A stretch of 27,197 nucleotides of DNA from DASYUM01 sp036001225 (GCA_036001225.1 DASYUM010000189.1:1-27197), one strand, 5' to 3'; numbered from the stretch's first letter, positions 14,803 to 23,854 are shown. The notes: generated by a model from the sequence alone, not told the origin. A program made the numbers and translations.

Positions 14803-15818
14803 TCCACTCGGATTCGGGGATCGAGCACGCCGTACAGCGTGTCTACGACCAGGTTCACGATGACGTAGATGACCGCCGTGAGGATCGTCACGCCGAGGAT
14901 GGCCGGGTAGTCCAGGTGGGTCGAGGCCGTCACCGCGTACCGGCCGATGCCGGGCCACGCGAAAACGGTCTCGGTAAGAACGGCGCCGGACATGACGCTC
15001 GCGAACGCGAGGCCGGTGACCGTGACGACCGGGATCAGGGCGTTGCGCAGCGCGTGCGACCCCACGACCGTCCGCTCGCCGAGCCCTTTTGACCGCGCCG
15101 TGCGGACGTAATCGGCCGACAGGATCTCGAGGAGCGCGGCTCGGGTCGTTCGGGCGATGATGCCCATGATGAACCAGCCGAGCACCATCCCGGGGAGCAG
15201 GAGGTGCCGCAGTCCCGATCGGAACGTCTCGGCGTTACCGGCGAGGAGGCTGTCCAGCAGGATGAACCCCGTGACCGGAAGCGGGTACTGGAGGTACGGC
15301 TCCAGCCGTCCGGGGCCCGGAAACCAGTTCAGGCGGTAATAGAAAAGGTAGAGGGCCAGGAGACCCGTCCAGAAGATGGGCGACGCGGCTCCGACCAGCG
15401 AGATCACTCGTGCCGCGTGGTCCGGAACCCGGTTATGCCGGACCGCGGCGAAGATGCCGAGGGGGACTCCGATGACCACGCTGAAGGCGAGCGCCGCCAG
15501 CGACAGCTCGATGGTGGCTGGGAGGTGCTGGGCCAGGTCGCGCAGGACGGGCCGCCGGGTCGTGAACGATTCCCCGAGGTCCCCTCGCAGGACGTTCAGG
15601 AGGTAGTGGCCAAACTGCTCGGGGAGGGAACGGTCCAGGCCCCAGCGTTTGACGTAGGCGGCCCGGATGCTCGGGTCCTTGGTGGCCTGGTCGCTCAGCA
15701 CGATCGCCAGCGGGTCGGCCGGGACCATGTGAGCGACCAGGAACGCCACCAGGACGATCCCGAACAAGCTGACCACAGCCAGCGCCAGCCGCCGGCCCAG
15801 GTAGCGCAATAGGCGCAT
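14799..15818 (-). CDS. ABC transporter permease, DppB/OppB type
   Basis: A 339-residue permease. The N-terminus RYLGRRLALAVVSLFGIVLVAFLVAHMVPADP is the typical DppB first helix and periplasmic start. The EAA loop YVRTARSKGLGERTVVGSHALRNALIP lies near residue 230, and a C-terminal AWPGIGRYAV segment is characteristic. It pairs with the following DppC-like subunit. An 83-base gap containing a strong hairpin separates it from the binding-protein gene upstream. Confidence 0.93.
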   Translation of the reverse strand: MRLLRYLGRRLALAVVSLFGIVLVAFLVAHMVPADPLAIVLSDQATKDPSIRAAYVKRWGLDRSLPEQFGHYLLNVLRGDLGESFTTRRPVLRDLAQHLPATIELSLAALAFSVVIGVPLGIFAAVRHNRVPDHAARVISLVGAASPIFWTGLLALYLFYYRLNWFPGPGRLEPYLQYPLPVTGFILLDSLLAGNAETFRSGLRHLLLPGMVLGWFIMGIIARTTRAALLEILSADYVRTARSKGLGERTVVGSHALRNALIPVVTVTGLAFASVMSGAVLTETVFAWPGIGRYAVTASTHLDYPAILGVTILTAVIYVIVNLVVDTLYGVLDPRIRVE

Positions 15819-15832
15819 GAGACCGGAACGTA

Positions 15833-15879
15833 TTGGGCGGCGCGGCCCGAAGCTCCGAGGCTGTTACCGCGCCGCCCAA
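15833..15879 (-). other. Perfect 13-bp inverted repeat between binding-protein and permease genes
   Basis: The arms TTGGGCGGCGCGG (15833-15845) and CCGCGCCGCCCAA (15867-15879) pair perfectly around a 21-base loop. No T-run follows in the minus-strand direction, so full termination is unlikely. In binding-protein-dependent operons such hairpins commonly protect the binding-protein mRNA or attenuate downstream permease expression; that role is inferred here. Confidence 0.7.
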
Positions 15880-15901
15880 GATCGAAAGGATCTAGGTCAG
15901 A

Positions 15902-17512
15902 TCAACGGCTCAGGTGCTCGAGCCCGACGAACCAGATCGGATGGATCACGTATCCCTTGATGGCCGGGGCCACCCCCACGAAGTTCTTCGGCTGGAGCAG
16001 CATGATGTGCGGGACCTCGTCCAACCCGATCTGCTGGATATCCCGGTAGAAGGCCGCCCGCTTCTTCGGGTCCTGCTCCTTGCGGGCCATCAGCGTAAGT
16101 TCGGTCGCTCGGCTGTTCTCCCAGTTCACACGCTTGGGCACCACGCCTCCCGCCTTGTAGTAGGCATCCGCGTACGGGTCGGGATCCAGGTAGTCAGGGC
16201 TCCAGCCGCTGAGGATCATGACCGACTTCGAGGACCGATATTCCGACCACGCCACCGTGCGCTCCTTGCGGTCGAGCGTCGCGCGGATGCCGACCGCGGC
16301 GAGATCGCTCTGGATCTTCGCCGCAATTGCCTCCGCCGGCGTTCCGAGGAGCCCCTCGTAGTAGGTGAACCTGACCGTGAACCCGCCAGGATAGCCGGCC
16401 TCCTTCAGCAAGGCCTTCGCCTTGTTGACGTCCTGCTTTCGGTTCATCGCCTTGTCCACCCCGAGGAGCCCGAGCGGAATCATCCCGGGCGGACGGTCGG
16501 CGGCCCCGCGCATGAGCCCCTGGATGATCCCGTCGTAGTCGATGGCGTAGGCGATCGCCTGGCGCACACGCTTGTCCGAGAGCTCCTTCGAGATCTCCGG
16601 GCTGACATTCAATCCCATATAGATCTGGTTCGAGGTCAAGCCCTCGACGACCTTGATCTTCGGATTGCCCTTCACCTTCGCCGCTAGGTCCGGATCGAAG
16701 TCCATCGCGATGTCGACGTCTCCCCGTTCCAGCATCTCTCGCTGGGTGGAGCCGCTCTTCACGTGGCGGAAGACGATCCGGGCGAATTTGGGGCGCGGAC
16801 CCCAGTAGTGCGGATTCCGCTCCATGACCAGCTCGACGTTCTTCGTCCACCCCCTGAGGACGTACGGGCCCGACCCCACCGAGTTCTGGTTGAGCCACTC
16901 CGTCGCCTTGTCCACGTCCTTCGCGTTCTCGGCGTCGGTTCCGCCGTGAGCCATGACCGTCTTCGAGTCGATCACGCCCGTCGTGACACCGCCGGCCAGG
17001 ATTCCGAGGAACGAAGCGTTGGGCGCCGTGAGGACGATCTTCACCGTGGTGTCGCTCACCACCACGATCTCCTTGATGTCGCCGACCAGGAAGGACGGGT
17101 TGTCCTTCATGTTCTTGAGCCGCAGGAGAGAGAATTTCACGTCCTGGGCCGTGAGCGGGTTCCCGGACGAGAACTTCACCCCAGGCCGGAGCTGGAATGT
17201 GTACGTCGTGCCCTCGGGGGAGATCTCCCACTTGGTAGCCAGCTTGGGTCTGATCTGCGCGATGTCCGGCGGCTCTATTTGGAGCAGAGTGTCATAGGCC
17301 GCGTGGGTCGGGATCTGCGACGTCCACTCGAACGTCCGGCTCGGGTCGTTGGTCACGACGTCGTCGATGTCACGCGCGATGACGAGCGTCTCCTCTCGGC
17401 TCTGACCGCCGACGGTCTCGGGCCAGACCCCCGCAACCGCGAGGACCGCGAGGACCACGGCGGCCAGGCTGAGAGGCCGTGTGTAGGAGCGAGCGAATCG
17501 GAATTGCCGCAT
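15902..17512 (-). CDS. Periplasmic substrate-binding protein, peptide/nickel ABC family (SBP family 5)
   Basis: A 536-residue exported binding protein. A Sec signal peptide covers about residues 1-36, with cleavage likely near VGG-QS; there is no lipobox cysteine, so it is soluble in the periplasm. The family-5 features are LATKWEISPEGTTYTFQLRP, GVKFSSGNPLTAQDVKFSL, GSGPYVLRGW and the hinge region RVRQAIAYAIDYDGIIQG. Ligands in this family include peptides, opines, glutathione and amine-like compounds; the adjacent aminotransferase and dehydrogenase suggest an amino-containing substrate, but this is a guess. It lies 25 bases after the small Lrp-type domain gene. Confidence 0.93.
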   Translation of the reverse strand: MRQFRFARSYTRPLSLAAVVLAVLAVAGVWPETVGGQSREETLVIARDIDDVVTNDPSRTFEWTSQIPTHAAYDTLLQIEPPDIAQIRPKLATKWEISPEGTTYTFQLRPGVKFSSGNPLTAQDVKFSLLRLKNMKDNPSFLVGDIKEIVVVSDTTVKIVLTAPNASFLGILAGGVTTGVIDSKTVMAHGGTDAENAKDVDKATEWLNQNSVGSGPYVLRGWTKNVELVMERNPHYWGPRPKFARIVFRHVKSGSTQREMLERGDVDIAMDFDPDLAAKVKGNPKIKVVEGLTSNQIYMGLNVSPEISKELSDKRVRQAIAYAIDYDGIIQGLMRGAADRPPGMIPLGLLGVDKAMNRKQDVNKAKALLKEAGYPGGFTVRFTYYEGLLGTPAEAIAAKIQSDLAAVGIRATLDRKERTVAWSEYRSSKSVMILSGWSPDYLDPDPYADAYYKAGGVVPKRVNWENSRATELTLMARKEQDPKKRAAFYRDIQQIGLDEVPHIMLLQPKNFVGVAPAIKGYVIHPIWFVGLEHLSR

Positions 17513-17537
17513 GAGGACCCTCCTCCCGTGCAGTCCG

Positions 17538-17768
17538 TTACTGGGTGGGACGAACGACCAGCGTCTCGGTGGACACGACGCCGTCGATGGCCCGGATCCG
17601 GCTCACCACCTCCGACGCCGCGTGGAGGTCGAGCGCCCGGACGAGGGCCACCATGTCATAGCGGCCGAACAGCGTGTAGACGTAGGACAGACCCTCCAGC
17701 TTGCGGAGGGCATCCAGCACCTCCGTTTCTTTCTGCGGCTCGCATCGGATCAGGACTCCGGCAACCAT
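17538..17768 (-). CDS. Stand-alone Lrp/AsnC effector (RAM) domain protein
   Basis: A 76-residue protein consisting only of the ligand-binding RAM domain of Lrp/AsnC regulators (AGVLIRCEPQKETEVLDAL at the start, GRYDMVALVRALDL in the middle, VSTETLVV at the end), without a DNA-binding helix-turn-helix. I chose the ATG at 17768 because AGGAGG at 17779-17774 stands 5 bases from it; a GTG three bases earlier is only 2 bases from it. Such single-domain proteins oligomerise and bind amino acids or partner regulators. It sits between an aminotransferase and a transporter, consistent with sensing an amino compound. Confidence 0.85.
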   Translation of the reverse strand: MVAGVLIRCEPQKETEVLDALRKLEGLSYVYTLFGRYDMVALVRALDLHAASEVVSRIRAIDGVVSTETLVVRPTQ

Positions 17769-17793
17769 CACGACCTCCTCGTCTGGACGACGC

Positions 17794-19146
17794 TCAGTGG
17801 GTGGAAGACGTCTCGGCGGCGGCGCGTTCGATGGCGCCGCTCAGGATCCGCACGATCTCATCGGCCTGGGCCCGGGTCAGGATCAGCGGCGGCGCCAGCG
17901 CGATGGTGCCGGCCAGCGACCGCACGATGAGCCCCGCTTCGTAGGCGTACCGCGCGACGCGGGCCCCGAGGTCCGGCACCGCCGCCCGGCTCTCCGGGTC
18001 GCGCACCAGCTCGACCGCCACCATCAGTCCCAGCCCGCGCACGTCGCCCACCACGGGCAGCCGCCGCAGCGCCTCCAGCCGGCCTTTGAGGTAGGCGCCG
18101 ACCTCGGCCGCGTTCTCGGCCAGTCGCTCGCGCTCCAGGATCTCCAGGTTGCGGAGGGCGGCCGCCGCCGCCACCGGGTGCCCCCCATAGGTGAAGCCGT
18201 GGAGGAAGGGCAGGTCGGCGGGCCCCTTGCGCTCGAGGTCCCCGTAGATCCGCTCGTGGACCAGCGCCGCTCCCATGGGGACATAGGCGCTGGTGATTCC
18301 CTTGGCGAGCGAGACCAGGTCCGGCTCCACCCCCCAGTGCTCGGCGGCGAAGAGCCGGCCGGTGCGACCGAAGCCGGTGATGACCTCGTCCAGGATCAGG
18401 AGCACGTCGTACTTCCGGCAGATCGCCTGGACCTGGGGGAGGTACTCGGCGGGGGGCACGATCACGCCGCCCCCACCCATCACCGGCTCGGCGATGAAGG
18501 CCGCCACCGTGTCGGGACCCTCCCGGCGGATCGCGTCCTCCAGCTCCCCGGCGCAGGCGACCCCGCAGGCGGGGTAGGTCTTGCCGAGGTCGCAGCGGTA
18601 GCAGTAGGGCGGCATGATGTGGCTAAAGCCGGGAACCAGCGGGTCGAACATCGTCCAGAAGCGCGGGATGCCGGTGGCCGACAGCGCCCCCAGCGACACC
18701 CCGTGAAAGGCGCTCCGGCGGGAGATGATCTTCACCTTGCCGGGCCGGCCGTTCAGCTTCCAGTAGTAGCGGGCGACCTTGATGTTCGTCTCGTTCGACT
18801 CCGAGCCGCCGTTGGTGAAGAGAATTCGGGTGAGTCCCCGCGGCGCCCGGGCGGTCAGCCGCTCGGCCAGCTCGATCGCGGGCCGGTTGGAATACCCGAA
18901 GAACGTCGGGGCGTAGGCGAGGCGGGCCATCTGCTCGCTCACCGCGTCGGCGATCTCCTTCCGTCCGTGACCGACGTTGACGCACCAGAGCCCGGCCAGG
19001 CCGTCGATGAACTCGCGCCCGGCGGCGTCCCAAACCAGGACGCCCTCCCCGCGCTCGATGATCCGGGGCCCCTCCTCGGGCAGGGTCCGCAGCAGGCTGA
19101 ACGGGTGCACGACGTGGGCGAGGTCGGCTTGGCGGAGGTCGGTCAT
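17794..19146 (-). CDS. Class III PLP-dependent aminotransferase (omega-amino acid/pyruvate type)
   Basis: A 450-residue fold-type I aminotransferase. Seen are LFTNGGSESNETNIKVAR for the PLP phosphate region, the aspartate in LILDEVITGFGRTG, the lysine in DLVSLAKGITSAYVPMGA, and the C-terminal arginine region. It contains a four-cysteine insertion, YCYRCDLGKTYPACGVAC, that occurs in a subset of this family. Likely substrates are omega-amino acids, diamines or taurine with pyruvate or 2-oxoglutarate as acceptor; the sequence does not settle which. The ATG overlaps the dehydrogenase stop by 4 bases (ATGA), so the two enzymes probably act in one pathway. Confidence 0.92.
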   Translation of the reverse strand: MTDLRQADLAHVVHPFSLLRTLPEEGPRIIERGEGVLVWDAAGREFIDGLAGLWCVNVGHGRKEIADAVSEQMARLAYAPTFFGYSNRPAIELAERLTARAPRGLTRILFTNGGSESNETNIKVARYYWKLNGRPGKVKIISRRSAFHGVSLGALSATGIPRFWTMFDPLVPGFSHIMPPYCYRCDLGKTYPACGVACAGELEDAIRREGPDTVAAFIAEPVMGGGGVIVPPAEYLPQVQAICRKYDVLLILDEVITGFGRTGRLFAAEHWGVEPDLVSLAKGITSAYVPMGAALVHERIYGDLERKGPADLPFLHGFTYGGHPVAAAAALRNLEILERERLAENAAEVGAYLKGRLEALRRLPVVGDVRGLGLMVAVELVRDPESRAAVPDLGARVARYAYEAGLIVRSLAGTIALAPPLILTRAQADEIVRILSGAIERAAAETSSTH

Positions 19147-20192
19147 GGTCGGACTCCCTTCGCCGGCGGCCGGTCCTGGCTGCCGACGGTCAGGATCGCC
19201 TTGATGCCCTGGCGGGAGAGGACGAGGTCGAAGGCCTCCTGAGCCTGGGCGAGGGGAAACGTGTGGGCCAGCAGCGATCCGACGTCCATCCGATCTCCGG
19301 TCAGCAGCGCCAGCGCCCGCTCGTACTCCCGGTAGGAGTAGCAGATCGCGCCCATCAGGTGCAGCTCGCCCCGGATGGCCGGCTCCAGATCGACCTGCAC
19401 CTGCCGGTGCACGGTGAGGATGACGACGGCGCCACCCTTGCGGGCCATGGCGATCGCCTGGTCGAGGGCGCCGGCGGTGCCAGCCACCTCGTAGACGAAG
19501 TCGGCCCCGCCATCGGTCAGCTCCCGCACGGCCGCGACCGCATCGGCCTCGGCGACGTTGACGGTCTCGTCAGCGCCCATTGTCCGGGCGAGGGCGAGGC
19601 GGTCGGCCCGGGTGCCCACCATGATGACGCGGGCCCGCAGGATTCGCTTGACGACTTGGGTGGCCAGCAGGCCCATCTGCCCGGGGCCGAGAATGGCCAC
19701 CCAGGATCCCGACGTCACCGGGAGCATTTCCAGGCCACGGATCACGCAGGCCAGGGGGTCGGCCAGCACCGCCTTCTCGAAGGAGAGGCCGGGGGGGAGC
19801 GGGTGAACGTTCCGGGCGGGGACCGCGACGAACTCGGTCATGCCGCCGTCCACGGTCACCCCGAACTCCTCGAGTTTCTCGCAGAGGTTCACGCGGCCGA
19901 CCTTGCAGTGCCGGCAGATGCCGCAGCCGACGCAGATCTCGATCCCGACCCGGGCCCCCACCGTGACCTCGGTGACGCGCTCGCCGATGGCGACGACCTC
20001 ACCCGCGATCTCGTGGCCGATGATGAAGCGACGCCGGCGGCCAGGGCTGACCTCCTGGTAGATGCGCTGGTCACTGCCGCAGATCCCGACCGCGCGAACG
20101 CGGACCAGGACCTCCCAGGGTCCGACCTGGGGGACGGGGACGTCCTCGAGGATCACCCCCCGCTTGGAAGGATCTTTGATGACGGCGAGCAC
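19143..20192 (-). CDS. Zinc-dependent medium-chain dehydrogenase (threonine/sorbitol dehydrogenase-like)
   Basis: A 349-residue MDR-family enzyme with a GTG start. The catalytic zinc motif is GICGSDQR, followed by GHEIAGEVVAIGE; the structural zinc cysteines are in CVGCGICRHCKVGRVNLC, with one more cysteine than the usual four. The NAD(P)-binding loop is AILGPGQMGLLATQVVKR. It oxidises a secondary alcohol or amino alcohol to a carbonyl, which would suit the coupled aminotransferase downstream. It begins 9 bases after hemB, so it is cotranscribed with heme synthesis genes without an obvious functional link. Confidence 0.92.
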   Translation of the reverse strand: MLAVIKDPSKRGVILEDVPVPQVGPWEVLVRVRAVGICGSDQRIYQEVSPGRRRRFIIGHEIAGEVVAIGERVTEVTVGARVGIEICVGCGICRHCKVGRVNLCEKLEEFGVTVDGGMTEFVAVPARNVHPLPPGLSFEKAVLADPLACVIRGLEMLPVTSGSWVAILGPGQMGLLATQVVKRILRARVIMVGTRADRLALARTMGADETVNVAEADAVAAVRELTDGGADFVYEVAGTAGALDQAIAMARKGGAVVILTVHRQVQVDLEPAIRGELHLMGAICYSYREYERALALLTGDRMDVGSLLAHTFPLAQAQEAFDLVLSRQGIKAILTVGSQDRPPAKGVRP

Positions 20193-20201
20193 GGGAGCCG
20201 A

Positions 20202-21203
20202 CTACGGTCCGCTGCTGAACCGCTGGCGCTCCAGGAGGCGGGCGGCCTCCTTGGCCAGGTAGGTGATGATGAGGTCGGCCCCGGCTCGCCGGATCGCGGT
20301 CAGCACCTCCATCACGACGCGCTCCTCGTCCAGCCACCCCAGTCGGCCGGCCGCCTTGATCATCGCGTACTCGCCGGAGACCGAGTAGGCGGCCAGCGGC
20401 AGGCCGAACTCCTGCTTCACCCGCGCGATGACGTCCAGGTACGGCAGGGCCGGCTTGACCATGACGATGTCGGCGCCCTCGTCGACGTCGAGACCAACCT
20501 CCCGGAGGGCCTCGATCGCGTTGCCGGGGTCCATCTGGTAGCCGCGCCGGTCGCCGAACTGAGGCGACGATTCGGCCGCCTCGCGGAAGGGCTCGTAGAA
20601 GGCCGACGCGTACTTGGCCGAGTAGGCCATGATCGGCGTCTCGGCATAGCCGCCCTCGTCGAGGGCTTCCCGGATCGTCGCCACCCGCCCGTCCATCATG
20701 TCCGACGGCGCCACGATATCGGCTCCCGCCTCGGCGTGCGAGAGCGCGACCCGGGCCAGGAGGTCCACGCTGGCGTCGTTCTTGACCCGGCCGTCTTCGA
20801 CGACGCCGCAGTGGCCGTGACTGGTGTACTCGCAGAGACACACGTCGGTGATGACCAGGAGGTCGGGGATCGTCTCCTTGACCATCCGGGCCGCCTGCTG
20901 GACGATGCCGTCTTCGGCATACGCTTCTGACCCGCGCGGATCCTTGCTGGCCGGAATGCCGAAGAGCAGGATCGCCGGGATGCCCATGCTGGCGGCGTCC
21001 TTCGCCTCCTTGGCCAGCTCATCGAGCGACAGCCGGCTCACGCCGGGCATCGAGGCGATCGGCTCCCGGACGCCGCGCCCGTGGACGATGAAGAAGGGCA
21101 GGATCAGGTTCTCGACCCCGAGCCGCGTCTCGCGGACCATGCGCCGGATGAGCGGCGACTCCCGCAGCCGTCGGGGGCGATACAAGGGGTGAGGATGCGA
21201 CAT
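20202..21203 (-). CDS. hemB: Delta-aminolevulinic acid dehydratase (porphobilinogen synthase)
   Basis: A 333-residue cytoplasmic enzyme that condenses two aminolevulinates to porphobilinogen. The catalytic lysines lie in YSAKYASAFYEPFR and MVKPALPYLD. The cysteine-rich metal site DVCLCEYTSHGHCGV marks the zinc-dependent class. Length and N-terminus (RPRRLRESPLIRRMVRET) are typical. It lies 10 bases after hemD in the order hemC-hemD-hemB. Confidence 0.97.
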   Translation of the reverse strand: MSHPHPLYRPRRLRESPLIRRMVRETRLGVENLILPFFIVHGRGVREPIASMPGVSRLSLDELAKEAKDAASMGIPAILLFGIPASKDPRGSEAYAEDGIVQQAARMVKETIPDLLVITDVCLCEYTSHGHCGVVEDGRVKNDASVDLLARVALSHAEAGADIVAPSDMMDGRVATIREALDEGGYAETPIMAYSAKYASAFYEPFREAAESSPQFGDRRGYQMDPGNAIEALREVGLDVDEGADIVMVKPALPYLDVIARVKQEFGLPLAAYSVSGEYAMIKAAGRLGWLDEERVVMEVLTAIRRAGADLIITYLAKEAARLLERQRFSSGP

Positions 21204-21213
21204 GAAGAGCCTC

Positions 21214-22035
21214 CTAGGCAGCGCCGGCGAAGTGGGCGGCGATCGCCGCGGCCAGCGCCGGAATCGTGTACTCCCGCGGCATCACGCGGACATCCAGGCC
21301 GTACTCGGCGATGGTGGCGGCGGTGACCGGTCCGATGGCCGCCAGCACGACGCCCCCCAGCAGACGCCGGACGGCGCCGGCGCCGATCAGCTCCATGAAT
21401 CCCCGCACGGTGGACGAGCTGGTGAAGCTCACCACGTCCACGCGCCGGCCTTCCAGCAGCCCGACGACCCGTTCGGCGCCTTCTCGCACCGCGACGGCCC
21501 GGTAGGCCGGGGCCACGGTGACGCGGGCGCCCAGCGCGGTCAACGCGCGAGGCAACACCTCCCGGGCCTCGGCCGCGCGCACCAGCAACACCTCGCCGCC
21601 CGGCGTCAGGTGCGGCCGCAGGGCCTCGACGAGCCCCTCCGCCCGGTACTCGTCCGGCACCAGGTCGGCCCGCACTCCATCAGCCGCGAGCGCCGCCGCC
21701 GTCTGGGGCCCGATCGCCGCGACCCGGACACCGGCCAGCGCGCCGGCGTTCCGGCCGGCGGCGGCCAGGCGGCCGCGGAAGGCCGCCACGCCGTTGACGC
21801 TGGTGAAGACCGCCCACGTATAGCGTTCGAGGCGCGCGATCGCGTCGTCGAGTGGGCGCCAGTCGGTGGGCGGCTCCAGACGGATCGCCGGCAGCGCCAC
21901 CACCTCCGCCCCGTACGCCTCGAGCAGCGCGGCGAAGCGGGCGACCTGGGCGCGCGGCCGGGTGACGACCACCCGCCGACCGGCCAGCGGTCGCGGGCCG
22001 ATTGTCGGCATGGCCGGGGCCTCCATGGCCGTCAC
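21214..22035 (-). CDS. hemD: Uroporphyrinogen-III synthase
   Basis: A 273-residue two-domain protein of the HemD family, which closes hydroxymethylbilane with inversion of ring D. Sequence conservation in this family is low; the supporting pieces are RRVVVTRPRAQVARFAALLEAYG at the start, YTWAVFTSVNGVAAF, VAAIGPQTAAALAADGV, VVSFTSSSTVRGFMEL and AAIGPVTAATIAEYGL. The GTG at 22035 overlaps the hemC stop by 4 bases; an ATG at 22026 is an alternative. Confidence 0.95.
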   Translation of the reverse strand: MTAMEAPAMPTIGPRPLAGRRVVVTRPRAQVARFAALLEAYGAEVVALPAIRLEPPTDWRPLDDAIARLERYTWAVFTSVNGVAAFRGRLAAAGRNAGALAGVRVAAIGPQTAAALAADGVRADLVPDEYRAEGLVEALRPHLTPGGEVLLVRAAEAREVLPRALTALGARVTVAPAYRAVAVREGAERVVGLLEGRRVDVVSFTSSSTVRGFMELIGAGAVRRLLGGVVLAAIGPVTAATIAEYGLDVRVMPREYTIPALAAAIAAHFAGAA

Positions 22036-22958
22036 GGGACCGGACCCGCGGCCACGATCTCAGCCGCCCCCTGGGCGAGCATGCGCGTGGCCACCAACTC
22101 CCCGAGGTCGCCCGGCGTCCCACGATCGAGGGCCTCTTCGTGCCGCAGGACGCGGGTCCCGTCCGGCGTCGCCACGAACGCGCTCAGCCGGAGCCGGCCG
22201 GCCTCGAAGCGCGCGTACGCGGCCAGTGGCGTCGTGCACGATCCGCCCACGGCCTCGAGGAAGGCGCGCTCGGCGAGGGTCGCCGCCCGGGTCTCGGCGT
22301 GGTCCAGCGCTTCGACCAGCCGGCGGGTGGCCTCGTCGTCCTCGCGCGTTTCGACGGCCAGCGTGCCCTGCCCCACCGCCGGCAGCATCTCGTCGGGACT
22401 GAGGATCACCGCGCCCGGAGGCTCCAGCCCGAGCCGTCGGAGACCCGCCGCCGCCAGGACGACGCCGTCGTAGGGGACGGTCTCGAGCTTGCGAAGCCGG
22501 GTCTCCACGTTGCCGCGGATCGCCTCGACCTCCACGTCCGGCCGACGCGCCAAGAGCTGGACCTTCCGGCGCAAGCTCGAGGTCCCGATGCGGGCGCCGG
22601 CCGGCAGTCCGGCCAGCCCCGCGCCCGAACGGCTCACCAGGACGTCCCGCGGATCCTCGCGCTCGGGAAAGGCGGCGAGGGTGAGCCCCTTGGGGACTCC
22701 GGCCGGGAGGTCCTTGAGGCTGTGGACGGCCAGCTCGATTCGACCCTCGAGCAGCGCGTCCTCGATCTCTTTCACGAAGAGTCCCTTGCCCCCGATCACG
22801 GCGAGATCGGCCTGAGGCAACTTGTCGCCAGACGTGCGGATGGCCACCAGCTCGACCGCCAGCCCGGGCCAGGCCCCCCGGAGGCCTTCGGCCACCAGGG
22901 CGGCCTGGCGAAGCGCGAGGGGGCTGCCGCGCGTCCCGATGCGGACACGCTCACTCAC
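22032..22958 (-). CDS. hemC: Porphobilinogen deaminase (hydroxymethylbilane synthase)
   Basis: A 308-residue enzyme that polymerises four porphobilinogens. RIGTRGSPLALRQAALVAE, KGLFVKEIEDALL, AVHSLKDLPAG and RGNVETRLRKL are hallmark motifs. The dipyrromethane cofactor cysteine is in VGGSCTTPLAAYA, a common variant of the GGCQVPI form. The GTG start overlaps the ttcA stop by 8 bases, linking tRNA thiolation and heme synthesis in one transcript. Confidence 0.97.
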   Translation of the reverse strand: MSERVRIGTRGSPLALRQAALVAEGLRGAWPGLAVELVAIRTSGDKLPQADLAVIGGKGLFVKEIEDALLEGRIELAVHSLKDLPAGVPKGLTLAAFPEREDPRDVLVSRSGAGLAGLPAGARIGTSSLRRKVQLLARRPDVEVEAIRGNVETRLRKLETVPYDGVVLAAAGLRRLGLEPPGAVILSPDEMLPAVGQGTLAVETREDDEATRRLVEALDHAETRAATLAERAFLEAVGGSCTTPLAAYARFEAGRLRLSAFVATPDGTRVLRHEEALDRGTPGDLGELVATRMLAQGAAEIVAAGPVP

Positions 22959-23769
22959 TCGCGCCGGTCTCCCCCACCGGGAGGAGGGACAGCAGGTCGC
23001 CCGGCAACGCCGGCGCCCGCGTGGGGATCGGCAGCGAGGCCAAGTCTACCCGGGACAGCGCCCCCAGCAGACTTCGCTTGAGCCCGGGGTGGACACGCTC
23101 GAGCTCGCGGAGCAGCTTCTTCACCCGGTGGCGCTGGAGCGTCGGGTCCTTGCAGCCAGGGCAAGCGCAGCACACCACCGGGAACCCTCGGGCCGGGACA
23201 TAGTCGAGGATCTCGGCCTCCCAGATGTAGACGAGGGGCCGGATCACCGTGTGCCGGCCGTTCTTGGCCCGGAGCCGCGGGTGCATCGCCTTGATCTGCC
23301 CGTTGAAGAAGAGGTTGAGCAGCAGCGTCTCGATGAAGTCGTCGGCGTGATGGCCGAGGGCGATCTTGTTGCAGCCGAGCTCGTCGGCGTAGCGGTAGAG
23401 CGCGCCCCGGCGGAGCCGCGCGCACAGCGAGCAGAAGGTATCACCAGGCTGGATCTTCTCCTTGACCGTCAGGTTGATGCGCGCGCTGCGCATCTCGTAC
23501 GTGTACCCCGCCCGCACCAGGTAGTCCTCGACGAGGTCGGCCCGGAAGCCGGCAAACCCCTGATCGACGTTCAGCGCCACCAGCTCGAACCGGACCGGCG
23601 CCTTGCGCTGGAGGCCGCGGAGGAGGTGGAGCAGGGCCCAGGAGTCCTTGCCCCCGGACACCCCGACCAGGATCCGGTCGTCCGGCTCGACGAGCCCGAA
23701 GTCCCCGATCGCCCGGCCGACTCGGGCCTCGAGGCGACGCTCGAGCCGCTCCAGATCACTGGCGCTCAT
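22951..23769 (-). CDS. ttcA: TtcA-family tRNA 2-thiocytidine synthetase
   Basis: A 272-residue PP-loop ATPase. SGGKDS (residues 38-43) is the ATP-binding loop; CSLCARLRRG provides one CxxC and CCACPGC the second cysteine group, which bind the Fe-S cluster used for thiolation in TtcA. GHHADDFIETLLLNLFFNG is also diagnostic. The open frame extends upstream, but the ATG at 23769 (MSASDLERLERR) gives the family start and lies just below a promoter. It heads the operon with hemC, hemD and hemB. Confidence 0.93.
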   Translation of the reverse strand: MSASDLERLERRLEARVGRAIGDFGLVEPDDRILVGVSGGKDSWALLHLLRGLQRKAPVRFELVALNVDQGFAGFRADLVEDYLVRAGYTYEMRSARINLTVKEKIQPGDTFCSLCARLRRGALYRYADELGCNKIALGHHADDFIETLLLNLFFNGQIKAMHPRLRAKNGRHTVIRPLVYIWEAEILDYVPARGFPVVCCACPGCKDPTLQRHRVKKLLRELERVHPGLKRSLLGALSRVDLASLPIPTRAPALPGDLLSLLPVGETGASE

Positions 23770-23803
23770 GCTGAAAGCCACCCTGCTGGGGGATGAGTGT
23801 TTG

Positions 23804-23832
23804 ATTGTAACAACCGCGCCCGGCCGCAGCAA
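23804..23832 (-). promoter_or_regulatory. Promoter for the ttcA-hem operon
   Basis: On the minus strand TTGCTG (23832-23827) and TACAAT (23809-23804) are 17 bases apart; the -10 matches consensus at 5 of 6 positions and the -35 at 3 of 6. It is in the short AT-leaning divergent region and gives a 5' leader of about 30 bases before the ttcA ATG. Confidence 0.55.
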
Positions 23833-23854
23833 CCGCCCCGCCCGGCCCCACGCG

